Part shown: piece after piece, positions 34,595-46,767 of the stretch
Layout: each line of letters opens with the position of its first letter
Numbering within the stretch: the stretch's first letter is position 1
Assembly: GCA_013423325.1 (NCBI GenBank)
Contig: BLJB01000016.1
Location: forward strand, 124,001-188,000
DNA length: 64,000 nucleotides
Reading direction: 5' to 3'
Source: Usnea hakonensis
Taxonomy: Eukaryota; Ascomycota; Lecanoromycetes; Lecanorales; Parmeliaceae
Notes under the pieces: generated by a model
Told to the model about the DNA's origin: nothing
What the model saw: only the letters and a program-made list of their open reading frames with translations
Database searches by the model: none
Made by a program: the position numbers and the translations under genes

Positions 34595-36123
34595 CCAGAC
34601 AGTCCTCCATCCAAAGATATCCATGAATCGAACAATGCCTGTTGTAGCGCCGACCCAGTACCAAGCCGGAGGATTCGCTTTCAGAGTCTGCGGAACGACC
34701 TGGTTGGCGTAGAGGGCGCGGGGGGTGGTGTCTGTTTGGCTTTGTTTAGAAGATGAGGTCGGCGGAAGGGGAGAGGAATTGGGGGGGAGGGGGGAGGAGG
34801 AAATGTTACGGTGTAAGCTTACCCGGGACTCGTTGTACGTGCTGTTGGAACTCCTTGGCTAAGGGGGCGTAGAAGGATCCTAGAAGGTGGAGAAAGGTTC
34901 TTTGAGAGGAGATGGAAACGGGAGGGGGAGAAATCGGGTGAGTGGAAAGAGCGGGGGAAAATGGATGGAAATTACCTTCGGGTAGGGTACGGTTGCTGTC
35001 GCTTTTTAGGATGTTGGTTCCTATGTTGCCGGATATGATCTTGGCTTTCCAATCAGTGAACGTTGCAAAGAAGAGCACGGCGGAGATGTCGGTCGCTTCT
35101 TCTATAAAGTCACGGGACCTACGGTGGTGACTTTGACACTGAGCGCCCGGCCAGAGTCAGCGAAAAAGGTACGCAGGGCTCTTGGATTCGACGCCTTTTT
35201 TACCCGAGCGGGGCCATTTCCACCCTGAGTGTGTTCCCCCAGTGCGCCAAAGCGGCTTTGGTCGCATTGTATGATGCTATACACCACCGTCAATCTCTTT
35301 TAGCCGATCGAATGGCATTTATAACACACTCGAGCACATGGGACGCCTGTGATCAACCTACATCCGTACATGTAAGGCACGATGCCTCCCACGGAGCCAA
35401 TGTTGACGATGGTCCCCTGCGCTTGGATCAACAGTGGGTGAAAGTGGCGCACCATCCGCATCGGGCCGAAGACGTTCACATTGAACATTTTTTGCACTTC
35501 TCGCACGTCCGTATCGATGCCTGTCATCGTGTAGCCTATTGATGGGTGTTGGCATGTGGCCATCGGGGCATTGAGAAGCGAGAGAACTTGTACTCACAGA
35601 TTCCTCTGCTAAGTTATGAGTATTTAGATGAATTTGGCGATTTGCGAGAGATATTGGGGGAGCGTGGGGGCAAAGATTTCTGCTTACGCATTGTTCACGA
35701 GGACATGAAGGCGGTTTTCGGTGACCTTGTCTACTACCTTGAGAAGGGCTTGCACGGACTCGTCATTGGTAACGTCCAATTCATAGCATTGTAGTCCGGC
35801 GGAGACAAGGTGCTCTTTCGATTCCCATGGTAAGACCGTCGTGATGACCGTACAGCCTGTTGAAGCAAAATCTTAGGGTCACTACTTGCTTTAAAAGCAA
35901 CGTCTCGCAGTGAGGGTCAAATTTCCGTAAAAAGGATCAGTGGCTCCCAAAAGCATCACACTTCAATTCTGGAGAAGAGAGATGGAATTACTTTTCTTTT
36001 GATACTCTCGAGCTAGCGCTTCGCCAATGCCGCCTTCACCGCACCTGGACGATGTTGATCAGAAGTATTCCGATTTTGATGTGATGATCCGTACCCTGTT
36101 ATGAGGACGTATTTCGGAGCCAT
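34595..36123 (-). CDS. AYR1-like short-chain dehydrogenase with very short exons (SDR-4); 3' end unresolved
   Basis: Ten exons splice in frame to 260 residues: 36123-36095, 36044-35992, 35856-35688, 35605-35598, 35535-35362, 35276-35204, 35138-35123, 35039-34976, 34879-34823, 34731-34595. The protein starts MAPKYVLITG, then CGEGGIGEALARE (cofactor loop), CYELDVTND, VNNAGICYTM, NVFGPMRMVRHFHP, IGSVGG (catalytic Ser) and YNATKAALAHWGNTL (Tyr-x-x-x-Lys). SGNIGTN and NPPAWYWVG follow. These match NADPH-dependent 1-acyldihydroxyacetone-phosphate reductase-like SDRs. The NNAG motif is completed only through an 8-nt exon; another exon is 16 nt. After 34595 (RTVW) a gtatgt donor suggests one more short exon that I could not place. 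It is divergent from the HR-PKS, so shared control is likely. Confidence 0.82.
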
Positions 36124-37237
36124 TGGAGCTGCTCGTTTTCGCTCGGCAAAACGTCCTGTCTGATTATCTGACACCGACGATAATGACAATTAGGACGACT
36201 GCAAAACGCTCATGCCATAGTAGATTCTCGGGTCCAGATCTCACAGCTATACGAGATGGCTTCTTTGACTTCTACTCTAGACGACCATCGCCGAGAGACT
36301 CACGGATCCACGATTGGTTAGAACTTTTGACTCGTTCGTGGAAAATCCTTTCTTCCTGTGAGACAAGGTAGTTGCCTCCGGGGAAGGGCTAATGAGAGAA
36401 TGCAGCAAGAAAACATCATTTGACTGCATATGTGACCCTGGTGAGACATGCATTTCCTAATCAGAATAGCTGAGGAGCGTCATGACCGTAAGCCGGACTC
36501 TGATCCTACTTCATGTAAGGTGGGTAAGAAAGGTGCAGTACCTGATTAAAATCTCATAACACGCTAGAACCCTCTGGCCTTAGTGATATGGTCCGATCGT
36601 CGTACCTGCACCTTTCTGACACCTCCACTGTCATTCACGGTCGTTCACTGTCCTGGTTTGCTGACGCACACACAAGGCCAGATCTGCACATGTAGTAACT
36701 CCTGGTAACTGTTGTTGTCAGCCCCTCTGCTTATTTCAATTTTCCTGCCTTGGTCTTCGATAGTACACAAATTAGGCCCTGGTAGGTTTCTACAGGGATT
36801 CTTAGGACAGCATGAGCCTATACCAAAATGAGCAACTCCGACTTCATAAGTAGTCTCGTGGAGGCTGACATGAAGATGTAAGCCACGAGAAGGGTAGTTG
36901 CATCCTGATGCATGTCACACCTCTCATCTTACATCTTCTCGGTGCAGAGAAAACTAAGATGTAGCAGTAGGAGCCGCTTAGCCTGGCTGGTCAGTTGGTG
37001 ACTTGCTAAGACTTTCCGTGTTGCTGTGAAGGCTGAGACCACAACGATTTGCGTTTACCAAGTATATTAGTGTATACCATTCCGATTAGTGAAATCCATA
37101 TGCATCTTTTGAGACCTTTCCCGGAAAAAGTCCCGTGCTGTAACTCCAGGACCATTTCGAAGTCTGTACAAACACTGTCTTTATGGCTCCCGTATCACGC
37201 AATTCTCAATAGAGCTCTGAACTTCCTAAGCGCAATA
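36124..37237. promoter_or_regulatory. Divergent promoter region, SDR-4 / HR-PKS
   Basis: About 1.1 kb between the divergent SDR-4 and HR-PKS genes. An 11-bp inverted repeat (AGAAAGGTGCA at 36527-36537 against TGCACCTTTCT at 36607-36617) is present, as is a local inverted pair around AGATGTAAG / CTTACATCT (about 36873-36937). Both could be regulator sites; this is inference. No gene is supported. Confidence 0.45.
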
Positions 37238-40200
37238 ATGCCTTCAGTAAAGGTCGGCATTGTCGAGCCTCCACACCATGAGCTCAAGAAGATGGAGACT
37301 GTGATTGTGGGTACTGTCCCACCTTCTCCTTCGAGCTCTGACGATAATGATCTACCAAAATTGGAGCGGATGCCTCGGACTGTTGGAGGGAATGGTTTGG
37401 TCAATGGTTTTCGTACCCCGAACTCCATTGATTTCCTTGACTCGGACGACCCGGTGGTAATAGTTGGCATGGGTAAGTGATCTCCTACCTCAAAAGTTGC
37501 CAACCTCCATGATCCTCTTTCGCGGTCCTCGAGCTAAGTGACTGCTCAGCCTGCCGACTGCCAGGAGGAGTCTCGTCACCTCACGATCTGTGGAACATGC
37601 TTATCCAGCAGAGATCGGGTCAATGTAGAGTCCCCAAGGAGCGCTTCAACATTGACGGCTATTACCATCCGGAGGGTGACCGAGCAGGGGGCATGATTGC
37701 CACGGGCGGATACTTTATTAATGAGGATGTCCGACAGTTCGAAAACACTTTCTTTGGCATCAATAATCTCGAAGCAACTTATATGGATCCACAACAGCGA
37801 AAGTTGCTCGAGGTGGTGTATGAATGCTTTGAAAGTTCGGGAACTTCGTTGGAAGATGTTGCTGGATCCAATGTTGGCGTTTACGTTGGTAATTTCACAG
37901 TCGACTTTCAGACAATGCAGACCCGGGACCCAGATTATCTACATCGCTACAGTGCCACTGGTTCAGGGACCGCTATCTTGGCCAATCGTCTAAGTTACAT
38001 TTTTGATCTCCGAGGACCTAGGTAAGTCCTTGCGTTTCAATCCTCGACGTTGTACCAAATGTACCAACCTTCACCAGTTTTGCGCTCGACACAGCCTGCT
38101 CTTCGACCATTGTTTGCCTGCATAACGCCGTTGTCGCTTTGCAGGGCGGCGAGTGCGATGCAGCCATCGTAGCAGGCGCAAATCTCATCACAGCTCCAGA
38201 GCAACATCTTGGAACAATGAAGGGTGGGGTGATATCGCCCACTTCGACTTGCCACACGTTCGACGCTAGTGCTGATGGCTACGGAAGAGCTGAAGGCGTC
38301 AATGCTCTTTACGTGAAAAGACTTTCGACTGCGTTGAGGGATGGCGACCCTATTCGGGCAGTAGTTCGTGGGACTGCAATCAATTCGTGAGTCACCAAAT
38401 CCCGCTGTATCCTATAGTAGACTGACATACTTTCAGCAATGGAAAAACGCCGGGAATCACACAGCCCAGTATTCTTGGTCAAGAAGAAGTTATCCGCAAG
38501 GCCTACAAGAAAGCTGGACTTGACCCAAAGGACACAACTTACGTCGAATGCCACGGAACTGGAACAGGCGTGGGAGATCCCATGGAAGTCGAGGCTTTGA
38601 GCAATTTCTTCCCACGTGACCGCTCGACGCCTCTCCTTCTTGGTGCAGTAAGTTAATTGCGCGTCCTCTTCCTCCGCCTTTCACGGTATAGCTAAATATT
38701 CTGCAAAGAACAAGACCAACCTTGGTCACAGCGAGGCAGCAAGTGGAATATCAGCAGTCATCAAAGCCGTTTTAGCCTTAGAACACAAGAAGATTCCCGC
38801 AACCATTGGAGTTGAGAAACTCAATCCGAAATGTAGGGAACTTCCAGTCCTGTAGTGATTCTGGATCTAGAAAACTGACTGCAATAGTACATTTGGACGA
38901 ATGGAACATGAAAATTGTGACACGACTTACCGACTGGCCAACTTCATTGCACCGGGCTAGTATCAATTCTTTTGGCTATGGTGGAGCGAATGCTCACGCG
39001 ATCCTTGATTCAGTCGAAAACGTCTTGCCTGGACACACTGAATCAAAAACTCGGCTGTCTTGGGGAGATCCAACCAAGCTTTATGTACTACCCTTCTCTG
39101 GCTCGACCACTCAATCTCTCGAGGCAAGGATCCTTGAACTTTCCAAACGCTTCAGCCTGGGCGAGACCTACGATATGGGTGACCTGTGCCACACACTGGC
39201 TGATCGACGCTCGAAACTTGGCCGGAAGGGCTTTCTGATCACAAGCGTAGCCACGGCTAAGAATGACTTTAGCCTTGACAAGCTGGTCACACCGAAGAAG
39301 GTGATCCCGAAGCTAGACATTGGCTTCATATTTACCGGCCAAGGCGCACAATGGCCTCAAATGGGGAAGGAGCTAATAGCACAATACCCGTTGTTCTCCC
39401 AAACAATCGATCATCTGGACAGCGTCCTGCAGGCTCTTCCAGAAGCCCCAGCCTGGAGAATCAGGAGCGCATTACTTGAGCCAGCTGCCACAAGCAAAGT
39501 AGGTGACGCGAGCTTTTCTCAGCCGCTTTGTACCGCGGTTCAAGTCGGCGTTGTCAAGCTCTTGGAGAGCTGGAACGTGGTACCCAGCGTGGTTGTCGGT
39601 CACTCGTCCGGAGAGATCGGTGCTGCCTACTCTGCCGGTCTACTTACTGAAGCACATGCAATCATCATCGCGTTCTACCGTGGCTTCGTTGTTAGGAAAA
39701 TTACCAAGAAAGGCTGCATGCTTGCAGTAGGTATGAGTGCTGATGATGCAGAGGCCAAGATAGACGAATTGTCGCTTCGAGATGAGATATGCACGGCCTG
39801 CGTTAATTCTCCGGAGAGCGTTACAATCAGCGGAAGTGCGACGGGCATCGACGCCTTGGCAAGCGAACTCAACAGTAAAGGCATCTTTGCAAAGAAATTG
39901 GCTACCGGAGGTAGAGCATACCACTCGTTTCTGATGAAAGAAGTCGGAGATGAGTATGAGAGTCTCGTCAGCAAAGCCATACTAGGTCTGCCAACAGACA
40001 ACGGTCATAGAGACGGCAGAGATGCTGTCAGATTCTTTTCCAGTGTTGGCAAAAGTAGTGATGCGCTCGCGTCATTCTCTCGCGAGACCAATAACTTCCT
40101 GCGACCGGCTTACTGGAGAACAAATCTGGAGAGCCCAGTTCAATTCAGCACAGCCATCAAGAATATTATCGCAACTGGAGATTATCATCTGCTTGAAATT

Positions 40201-43200
40201 GGTCCTCATGGAGCTCTTCAGCTTCCCATCAAACAGATTCGAGCCTTCCTAGGCCTCTCAGAGGAAGCGTTACCGTACACCTCTACGTTAACGCGAGGCA
40301 AAGACGCTGATATCTGCATGAAGACTCTCGCGGGAGAGTTGTACTTGAGTGGTCACGAGATTGACTTTCTCGAAGTGAACAATGTTCATTTCGACGGTGA
40401 CAAGAACAATTTAAATGTCATTAGTGACTTACCTCCCTACCACTGGAGCTATACTGAGCTGTTGTGGAACGAACCAAGGGCAAGTATAGATTTGCGTAAC
40501 CGGAAGTATGTTCGACATGAACTTCTGGGTTCTGAGACTGCTGCTGCGAATGGTATTGAGCGCTGTTGGAGAAATCTTTTCAGATCTTCAGAGGTTCCGT
40601 GGATAGATGACCACCGGGTAAGCAGAGCACACATCAACCTCTGATCATTCACTAATACAAACCACCAATAGCTAGAAAAGCAGCTAGTATTCCCCGCAGC
40701 TGGTTACCTCGCAATGGCAATGGAAGCACTTTCACAAATCAAACAGTGGCATCCTGACCAAGCTGTGCGACCATCATTCACCTTCCGCAATGTCAGTATT
40801 ACGTCAGCACTTGTTGTCACAGATGGCGGTCAAGAAAACGAGCTGTTCACCACGATGTGCGAAGAGAAGATTTCCAAAGCTTCCACGTCCAGCATATGGT
40901 ACGACTTTTCAGTATCTTCTCTCCAAGCGGGAATATCAGTCTCGCACTGTGCCGGGAGTATAAGTATGAGCACATTACCACTCGACAACACAGGTGCCAC
41001 TACCGTCGATGCCAGTAATTACGAAAAATGGGCCATGGGTAGATGGTATGAAAAGCTGGCCCAGGAAGGATTATGCTTTGGCCCTGCTTTTCAGACTCTG
41101 ACCTCTATGAAGACCGACAAGGGGAGGGTGAAGCCAGAAGCCGTTTCGACCACAAAATTATTCCAAAGAGTCCCCAGATCAACAAAATTCGCGGGAACTT
41201 ATTATGTTATTCATCCGCTCGTCATTGATGCTTGCCTCCAAGCGGCAATTATGGGTGGGACCGCTGGTGATGTCGGCACTCTTAAAGCTTTCTTGCCCGT
41301 AAACTTTGGCCACCTACAGATTTCGACTCCAGATACTGCTCAACTGGGATCGGAAGTCTCTATACACTCGCAGTCACAGACCACAGGATTCAGCACTAAG
41401 AAAGTAAATGTCACACTCAGGAACGGAAAAGACGAGGTCCTAGTCAATATGTCTAACGTCAGGTTATCTTTGTATGTCGGTAAAATGGATGAAGAGGCAG
41501 ATCCATCCGAGTTTAATAGGCATCCGACCTTACGAGTCGTCTGGAAGCCAGACATCACACGCTTGGACGAAAGCTGCAGAACGGAGTTGGATGCCTATCT
41601 AGAGCAATTTCTGTCCAATCATCATCACCTTCGCGAAAACGTTACCACAGGTGTGATGGCTGGCTTGGTCGATCTTGCGGGGCACAAAAATCCAAGACTC
41701 CACGTTCTGGAAGTGGGTAGAGACTGTGATTGCAAGACTAGAGGCTTTCTGGACATCTTGCATAAAAAATCGGACTTCCCACGATTTAAGAAGTGGCACA
41801 TTGGCAACTTCTTAGATGGGGAACTGGTCGTTCATCCAGCTGACAGTTCTGATAAAGTGGAGAAGATCAAGCTTGTTGGTGACAAAGTTCCTACCTACGA
41901 CATGATCTTGATGCCTAATGTGAGTCTCCAAATGCTGCGGATTTGATCGCTTGCCTAACAAAATGCAGATATCGATTACAAGTGAGCAATGGCAGACCAT
42001 TTCAGTCAACCTTGCGAAGGTGCTTGGCCCTCAGAGCATCTTGATTGGCAAGAGTTCTACCGGTGCTGGAAAATGGCTGAAAATGTCTGGGTTTATGGTC
42101 TTCAGTCTGGTAGGAGGCGTCATGCTTGCTATCACGCCACAAAAGCCGCGTAGACTGGAGGGGAGAGAGATCAGCATTGTATGTCATGGGCCTAATTCGA
42201 AGGATATTTTACTGAGTGGTCTGACATTGCCTAGGTTGAGCGATCTCCATTCCAATCTGATCTCTCGAAAAAGATCAGTGCCCATTTCGGGAGCATAGTT
42301 GGAACCAATCATGTCAATTCTTACTCGTTAAAGGACCTGGAAAAAGTCGATTTACCTTCAAAGTCCGTCACCGTCTCGCTTCTTGAATTGAAGGAGCCAA
42401 TACTGGCGGAAATGACGTTAGACGAGATGGATCTGGTAAGGAAGATCACTAACACGACCACGGATCTAGTCTGGTTGACGGGAGCCAACCACATGGACGG
42501 AGCTGCACCAAACTTGTCGTTGGCTAGTGGTTTGTCTCGGGCCTTGATGTTAGAACAGCCGTCTCTTCGTTTTGCTACCTTGGACATTGGATCCCGTTCA
42601 CATATATCTAAAACTTACGGGACGGGGATTTGTAGCGACATTGAGAAGGCACTGTTCTCAGACGACGTTCCGGATGACAAAGAGTTTATCCTGAAGAATG
42701 GTCTCCTACACATCAGTCGCTTTATGCCCGATGTCGGCTTGAACCGCCGTTTCAATCAAAGACGTGTCCAGCAGCCAGCCGAGATGACGCTTGAAGCAGC
42801 ATCTCCAGCTAAGCTTGAGATCAAAAAGGTTGGCATCATGGACTCCATATACTTCCAGCAAGAGTCAGAGACCGAGACAGAGCCTCCAGACGACCACGTT
42901 GACGTAGATGTGAAAGCGGTCAGCCTCAATGCAAAGGTATGGATTCGTTCCAAGTGCTTATATCGCAAAGGCTGAGCGCTATGCAGGATATCTACGTCCT
43001 TTCTGGTAAAGTCGAGACTCGGAAGGGTACATCGGCCATTGAATTCAGTGGCATCGTTAAAGCTGTCGCAAAAAACGTTGCAGACCTGCAGCCTGGCGAC
43101 CGGGTCTGTGTACTAGCACCCAACACGTTCAGAACCACAGAGAGAGTCCCAGCATGGGCTTGTCACAAGATGCTCCCTGATGAGAGCTTTGAGGTAATGG

Positions 43201-45294
43201 GATTGTCTCAGCCTTTCAGTTCGTGAAGTAGCTGACACATTGGGTGTAGGTAATGCCCACACTCCCTGTGATTTACGGTACTGCTCTGTATGCACTGGAT
43301 GATCGCGCCCATTTGAGGTCTGGAGAGGTAAGGGTTACTTTCCGAGTACCAATACAGAATTGACGTTACGGATAGACCATACTCGTTCATTCTGGTGCTG
43401 GCGCTTTTGGAATGGCCTCAATAGCCATTGCGCAAATGCGAGGGGCCACAGTGTATGCAACTGTAAGCACGGAAGACAAGAGAGAATTTCTTGTGAGCGA
43501 ATTGGGTATGGCGCGGGAAAACATTTTTCACTCCAGAGACACGTCGTTTGTGGAGGACGTTTTCGCCGCTACTAAAGGAAAGGGCGTGGACGTTGTGCTG
43601 AATTCTCTGACTGGCGATCTCCTTCATGCCAGTTGGAGATGCTGCGCCAATTTCGGAAGATTCGTTGAGGTTGGGAAGCGCGACATTGTCGATGCTGGCA
43701 AGCTCGACATGGATGTTTTCCTTCGCAATGTAACTTTCACTGCTTTCGACTTGACTGAACTCTTCTACCACGAGGAGCAGTTCTACAGGGACATATGGAT
43801 CAAGTGCCTCTCACCCTCTATTCTCATGCCAAACTTGCTAATGAAATCGTAGCAAATCCAAAGAGGCTCTAAAGTTGTATCGCTCTGGCGCGGTCAAGCC
43901 GGTTCCTATCAAGACTTTTGACGTCTCGGAAATCACGCAGGCTTACCGCTTCTTCTCTCAGAAAAATCGAGTGGGCAAAGTTGTTATCTCAATGCAGAAC
44001 CCTCAGAGTATTGTCAGGGTATGACATTTTCTTTTTCCCTTTCATTCGCAAAGCGAGAAGCATATTAACAATCTCTTAGGCCGTTCCCGCCCAGAACACA
44101 GCATTGTTTGACGCTGAGAAGTCCTACGTCCTGATTGGCTGTCTAGGAGGTCTCGGACGCAGTCTAAGTAAGTGGATGTTTCAACGAGGCGCTCGCAATT
44201 TCACATTCTTGGGGCGTTCTGCTACCGACAAACCTGCGGCTCGTGAAGTTGTCCAGAGTCTTGAAAAGGCCGGCGCTACCGTCCAGGTGGTTCGTGGCGA
44301 TGTAAGCAACAAAGACGATGTACTTGCTTGCATGACTACCTCCCCGAAACCAATTGGTGGCGTTGTCCAAGCAGCTATGGGCCTCCATGAAGCTCTATTC
44401 TCCACCATGACCAACGCAGCGTGGCATACAGGTATACGGCCGAAATGGCGCGGGACCTGGAATATCCACGAGGCTCTCGAAGGTAGAGACGACAAATTAG
44501 ACTTCTTCCTGCTGACCTCCTCTGTCTCCGGGAGTGTTGGCACGGCAACAGAAAGTAATTACTGTTCCGCCAACGGGTTCTTGGATGCTTTTGCTCGGTA
44601 CCGCCACAGTTTGCGCAAGCCCGTCAGCTCAATAGGCTTCGGCATGATCTCCGAAATCGGATATCTCCACGAGAACCCAGAGATTGAAGCGCTACTTCTT
44701 CGAAAGGGAATCCAACCTCTCAATGAAAAGGAATTCCTTCAAGTGCTTGACCTCGCCTTGTCTGGCACGCCATCGGCAGCAGGCATGGAGTACGACGAAC
44801 TCGCCCGTTCCCACATCCTAACGGGCTTGGAGCCTCACAACATCCGCAAGATGATGGAACAAGGCTTCGACGTCAACAACGGAACCATGCAAGATCCTCG
44901 CACGATACTCCTCTCGGCCTCCCTCGATGCCAGCTCCGCAGAAGATGGTGGAGCAGCCGTATCCATCGATGCCTCCTGGTCCAAAGGCCTCCCCGGTCCC
45001 GTCATCAAAGTCCTGGCGGCGGGAGCTGCGGGCGCCGCAACCCTAAACGAGGCGATTTTGGCGCTCGTGTGTAGACGGTTTTCGAATTTGCTGCTCATGC
45101 CGCTGGACAAGGTGGACAGTAAGAAACCCCTGGCGTCGTACGGAATGGATAGTATGATTGCAGCCGAGTATAGGTCATGGTTCTGGAGCGTGTTCAAGGT
45201 GGATATCCCTTTCTTGGATATTCTGAGCTCGACCAATGATTTGCAGACCCTGTCGGCGATGGTAGAAAAGGACCTTGTGGAGAACAAAGACTGA
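37238..45294 (+). CDS. Highly reducing polyketide synthase (KS-AT-DH-psiMT-ER-KR-ACP)
   Basis: Fourteen exons splice in frame to 2448 aa (introns at 37473-37549, 38022-38077, 38387-38436, 38648-38708, 38833-38887, 40618-40671, 41920-41968, 42235-42278, 42937-42986, 43194-43249, 43328-43375, 43804-43852, 44019-44079). KS: Cys243 in DTACSS, His378 in HGTGT, His416 in NLGHSEA. AT: Ser690 in GHSSGE. DH: His1026 and Asp1213 (HPLVIDACLQA). At about 1374 a relic methyltransferase reads LEVGRDCDCKTRG in place of the SAM loop, so it should be inactive. ER: GAGAFG at 1853-1858. KR: GCLGGLG at 2064-2070 and Tyr2205. ACP: Ser2402 in GMDSM. There is no thioesterase or reductase, so release needs a partner, as in salicylaldehyde pathways where SDRs and a cupin cooperate. 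It should build an unmethylated, mostly reduced chain from acetate and malonate. Confidence 0.95.
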
Positions 45295-46767
45295 CAGGGT
45301 GAAAAGAATGTGGAACGGACAATGATGGTAGTCTGAAAAGCTCGTCGATATGGGAGGCATTGGGAGTTTTGATCAGCATATGTGACCTGAACTTGTGGCT
45401 TCCGTTGTTCTCACACCTCATATGTACCGCTCTTGAACATAACAGCCTGTCGTAGAATATACTGATGTGGTTTCTTACTGCTCATCAAGAGCATGCTTAT
45501 ACCAGAAGATCTTTTGCATGGTATCGTACCAGTCCACCGCAGGAACCTTGCATCTCTCCAGTCGTATGAGATGAATGAGGCGATATCGGAGCTGTTTGAA
45601 GGCAATGCCCTGCCCGTAATTATCGCTTGCCTGATGTGAATCGTTGATGTCGATCGCCACAGTAGGACTGGGGGTTAGTGATTTCGGATATCGCATATCG
45701 CATGACTGGTTCCGGTGTTGTTTCGGTGCATGGATTCGGTGGAGTGGTCATGGCCTCATGGCCATGGCAAGAGAATCAGGAGACTGTGTCCTTCCTGGAG
45801 TGAATAAATAGGGTGATTTGCACTGGTAATGGCTCTTCAGTCGATTCGTCTCTTTCAGAGTCTCCTTCATTGCATTGCAGTCTTTTTCCGCCCACCCACC
45901 CCTGCCTGTATATACATATCTATCTACTCCAGGTCCATATCGAATAGAATAGATATGGATGTCTTCTTAGTGCTGTGGCAAGGCCTGAATATACCTTAAG
46001 GGGTCACTGTTCGGCCTACCCATGGCAATGAGACAGGCCAACCACTGTTGCATCTACCTCATGTGTACATTTGATCATTTGCATGCAATTCGCATGGTTC
46101 GGATGTGGCGAACGAAGCACTAATGTCGAGAGAGAAAGATGGCTTCTTAGGTAGTGACCTCCGTTGACATTCTGACCTCCTTTGTCTCTCTTCAGTGGGC
46201 AGATTGAGAGTAGTAGATCCTTTCCCTAGTATTTTTTACTTAAAGTGCCGGATTCACTTTCTTTGATCGCAAGAGCTGAACAAGAGAAATAAACGTTTCC
46301 AAGCTGAGGGTGTGGATGCCGAGGTCAATCTATGTGGCAGTCGAACCCCGCAAGCTAAATTTAGTTCGGGTTTCCGAAGCGAGATGCGATCTACCGAGCT
46401 GGGGGTTTTGGGCTTGGGAGGACGCTTTTTTTTTTTGATGGTTCGCAGAGTGAAATGTTTGTATCGAACAGATCTCTGTAGTGCTATGGACAAGTACGGG
46501 TCTGGGCATCTTGATTTCCCTATTCCTTTTCCCAGTCGCTTTGAATAGCAAAGCACTTGTCCACAAGCTACAGTTCAATAACCTCAGCGTCAAGCCTCAA
46601 GTACGCCAGAGTGTTTCATTAGACGGAATACCAGAGTCGAAAAACTCATCGACGAATAGAAAAAAGTTTCCATCAGCAGCAGGCAAGTGTCTATTATTGA
46701 GATGATTTACGAGAGAAACTAGCGGTTCGTATTAGGGCACATACTCAAGTCTTCTCCCCTTTTGCAA
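45295..46767. other. Convergent intergenic region, nothing recognised
   Basis: About 1.5 kb between the HR-PKS and GMC 3' ends. Open frames on both strands (for example 46254-46556 -) overlap and lack motifs. It is the seam between the reducing-PKS side and the non-reducing-PKS side. Confidence 0.4.

Noticed and set aside
37238..45294. HR-PKS as several separate or broken genes
   Set aside because: The open frames look fragmented, but each gap is a GT-AG intron of 44-77 nt and the splice restores all domains to 2448 residues without a stop.
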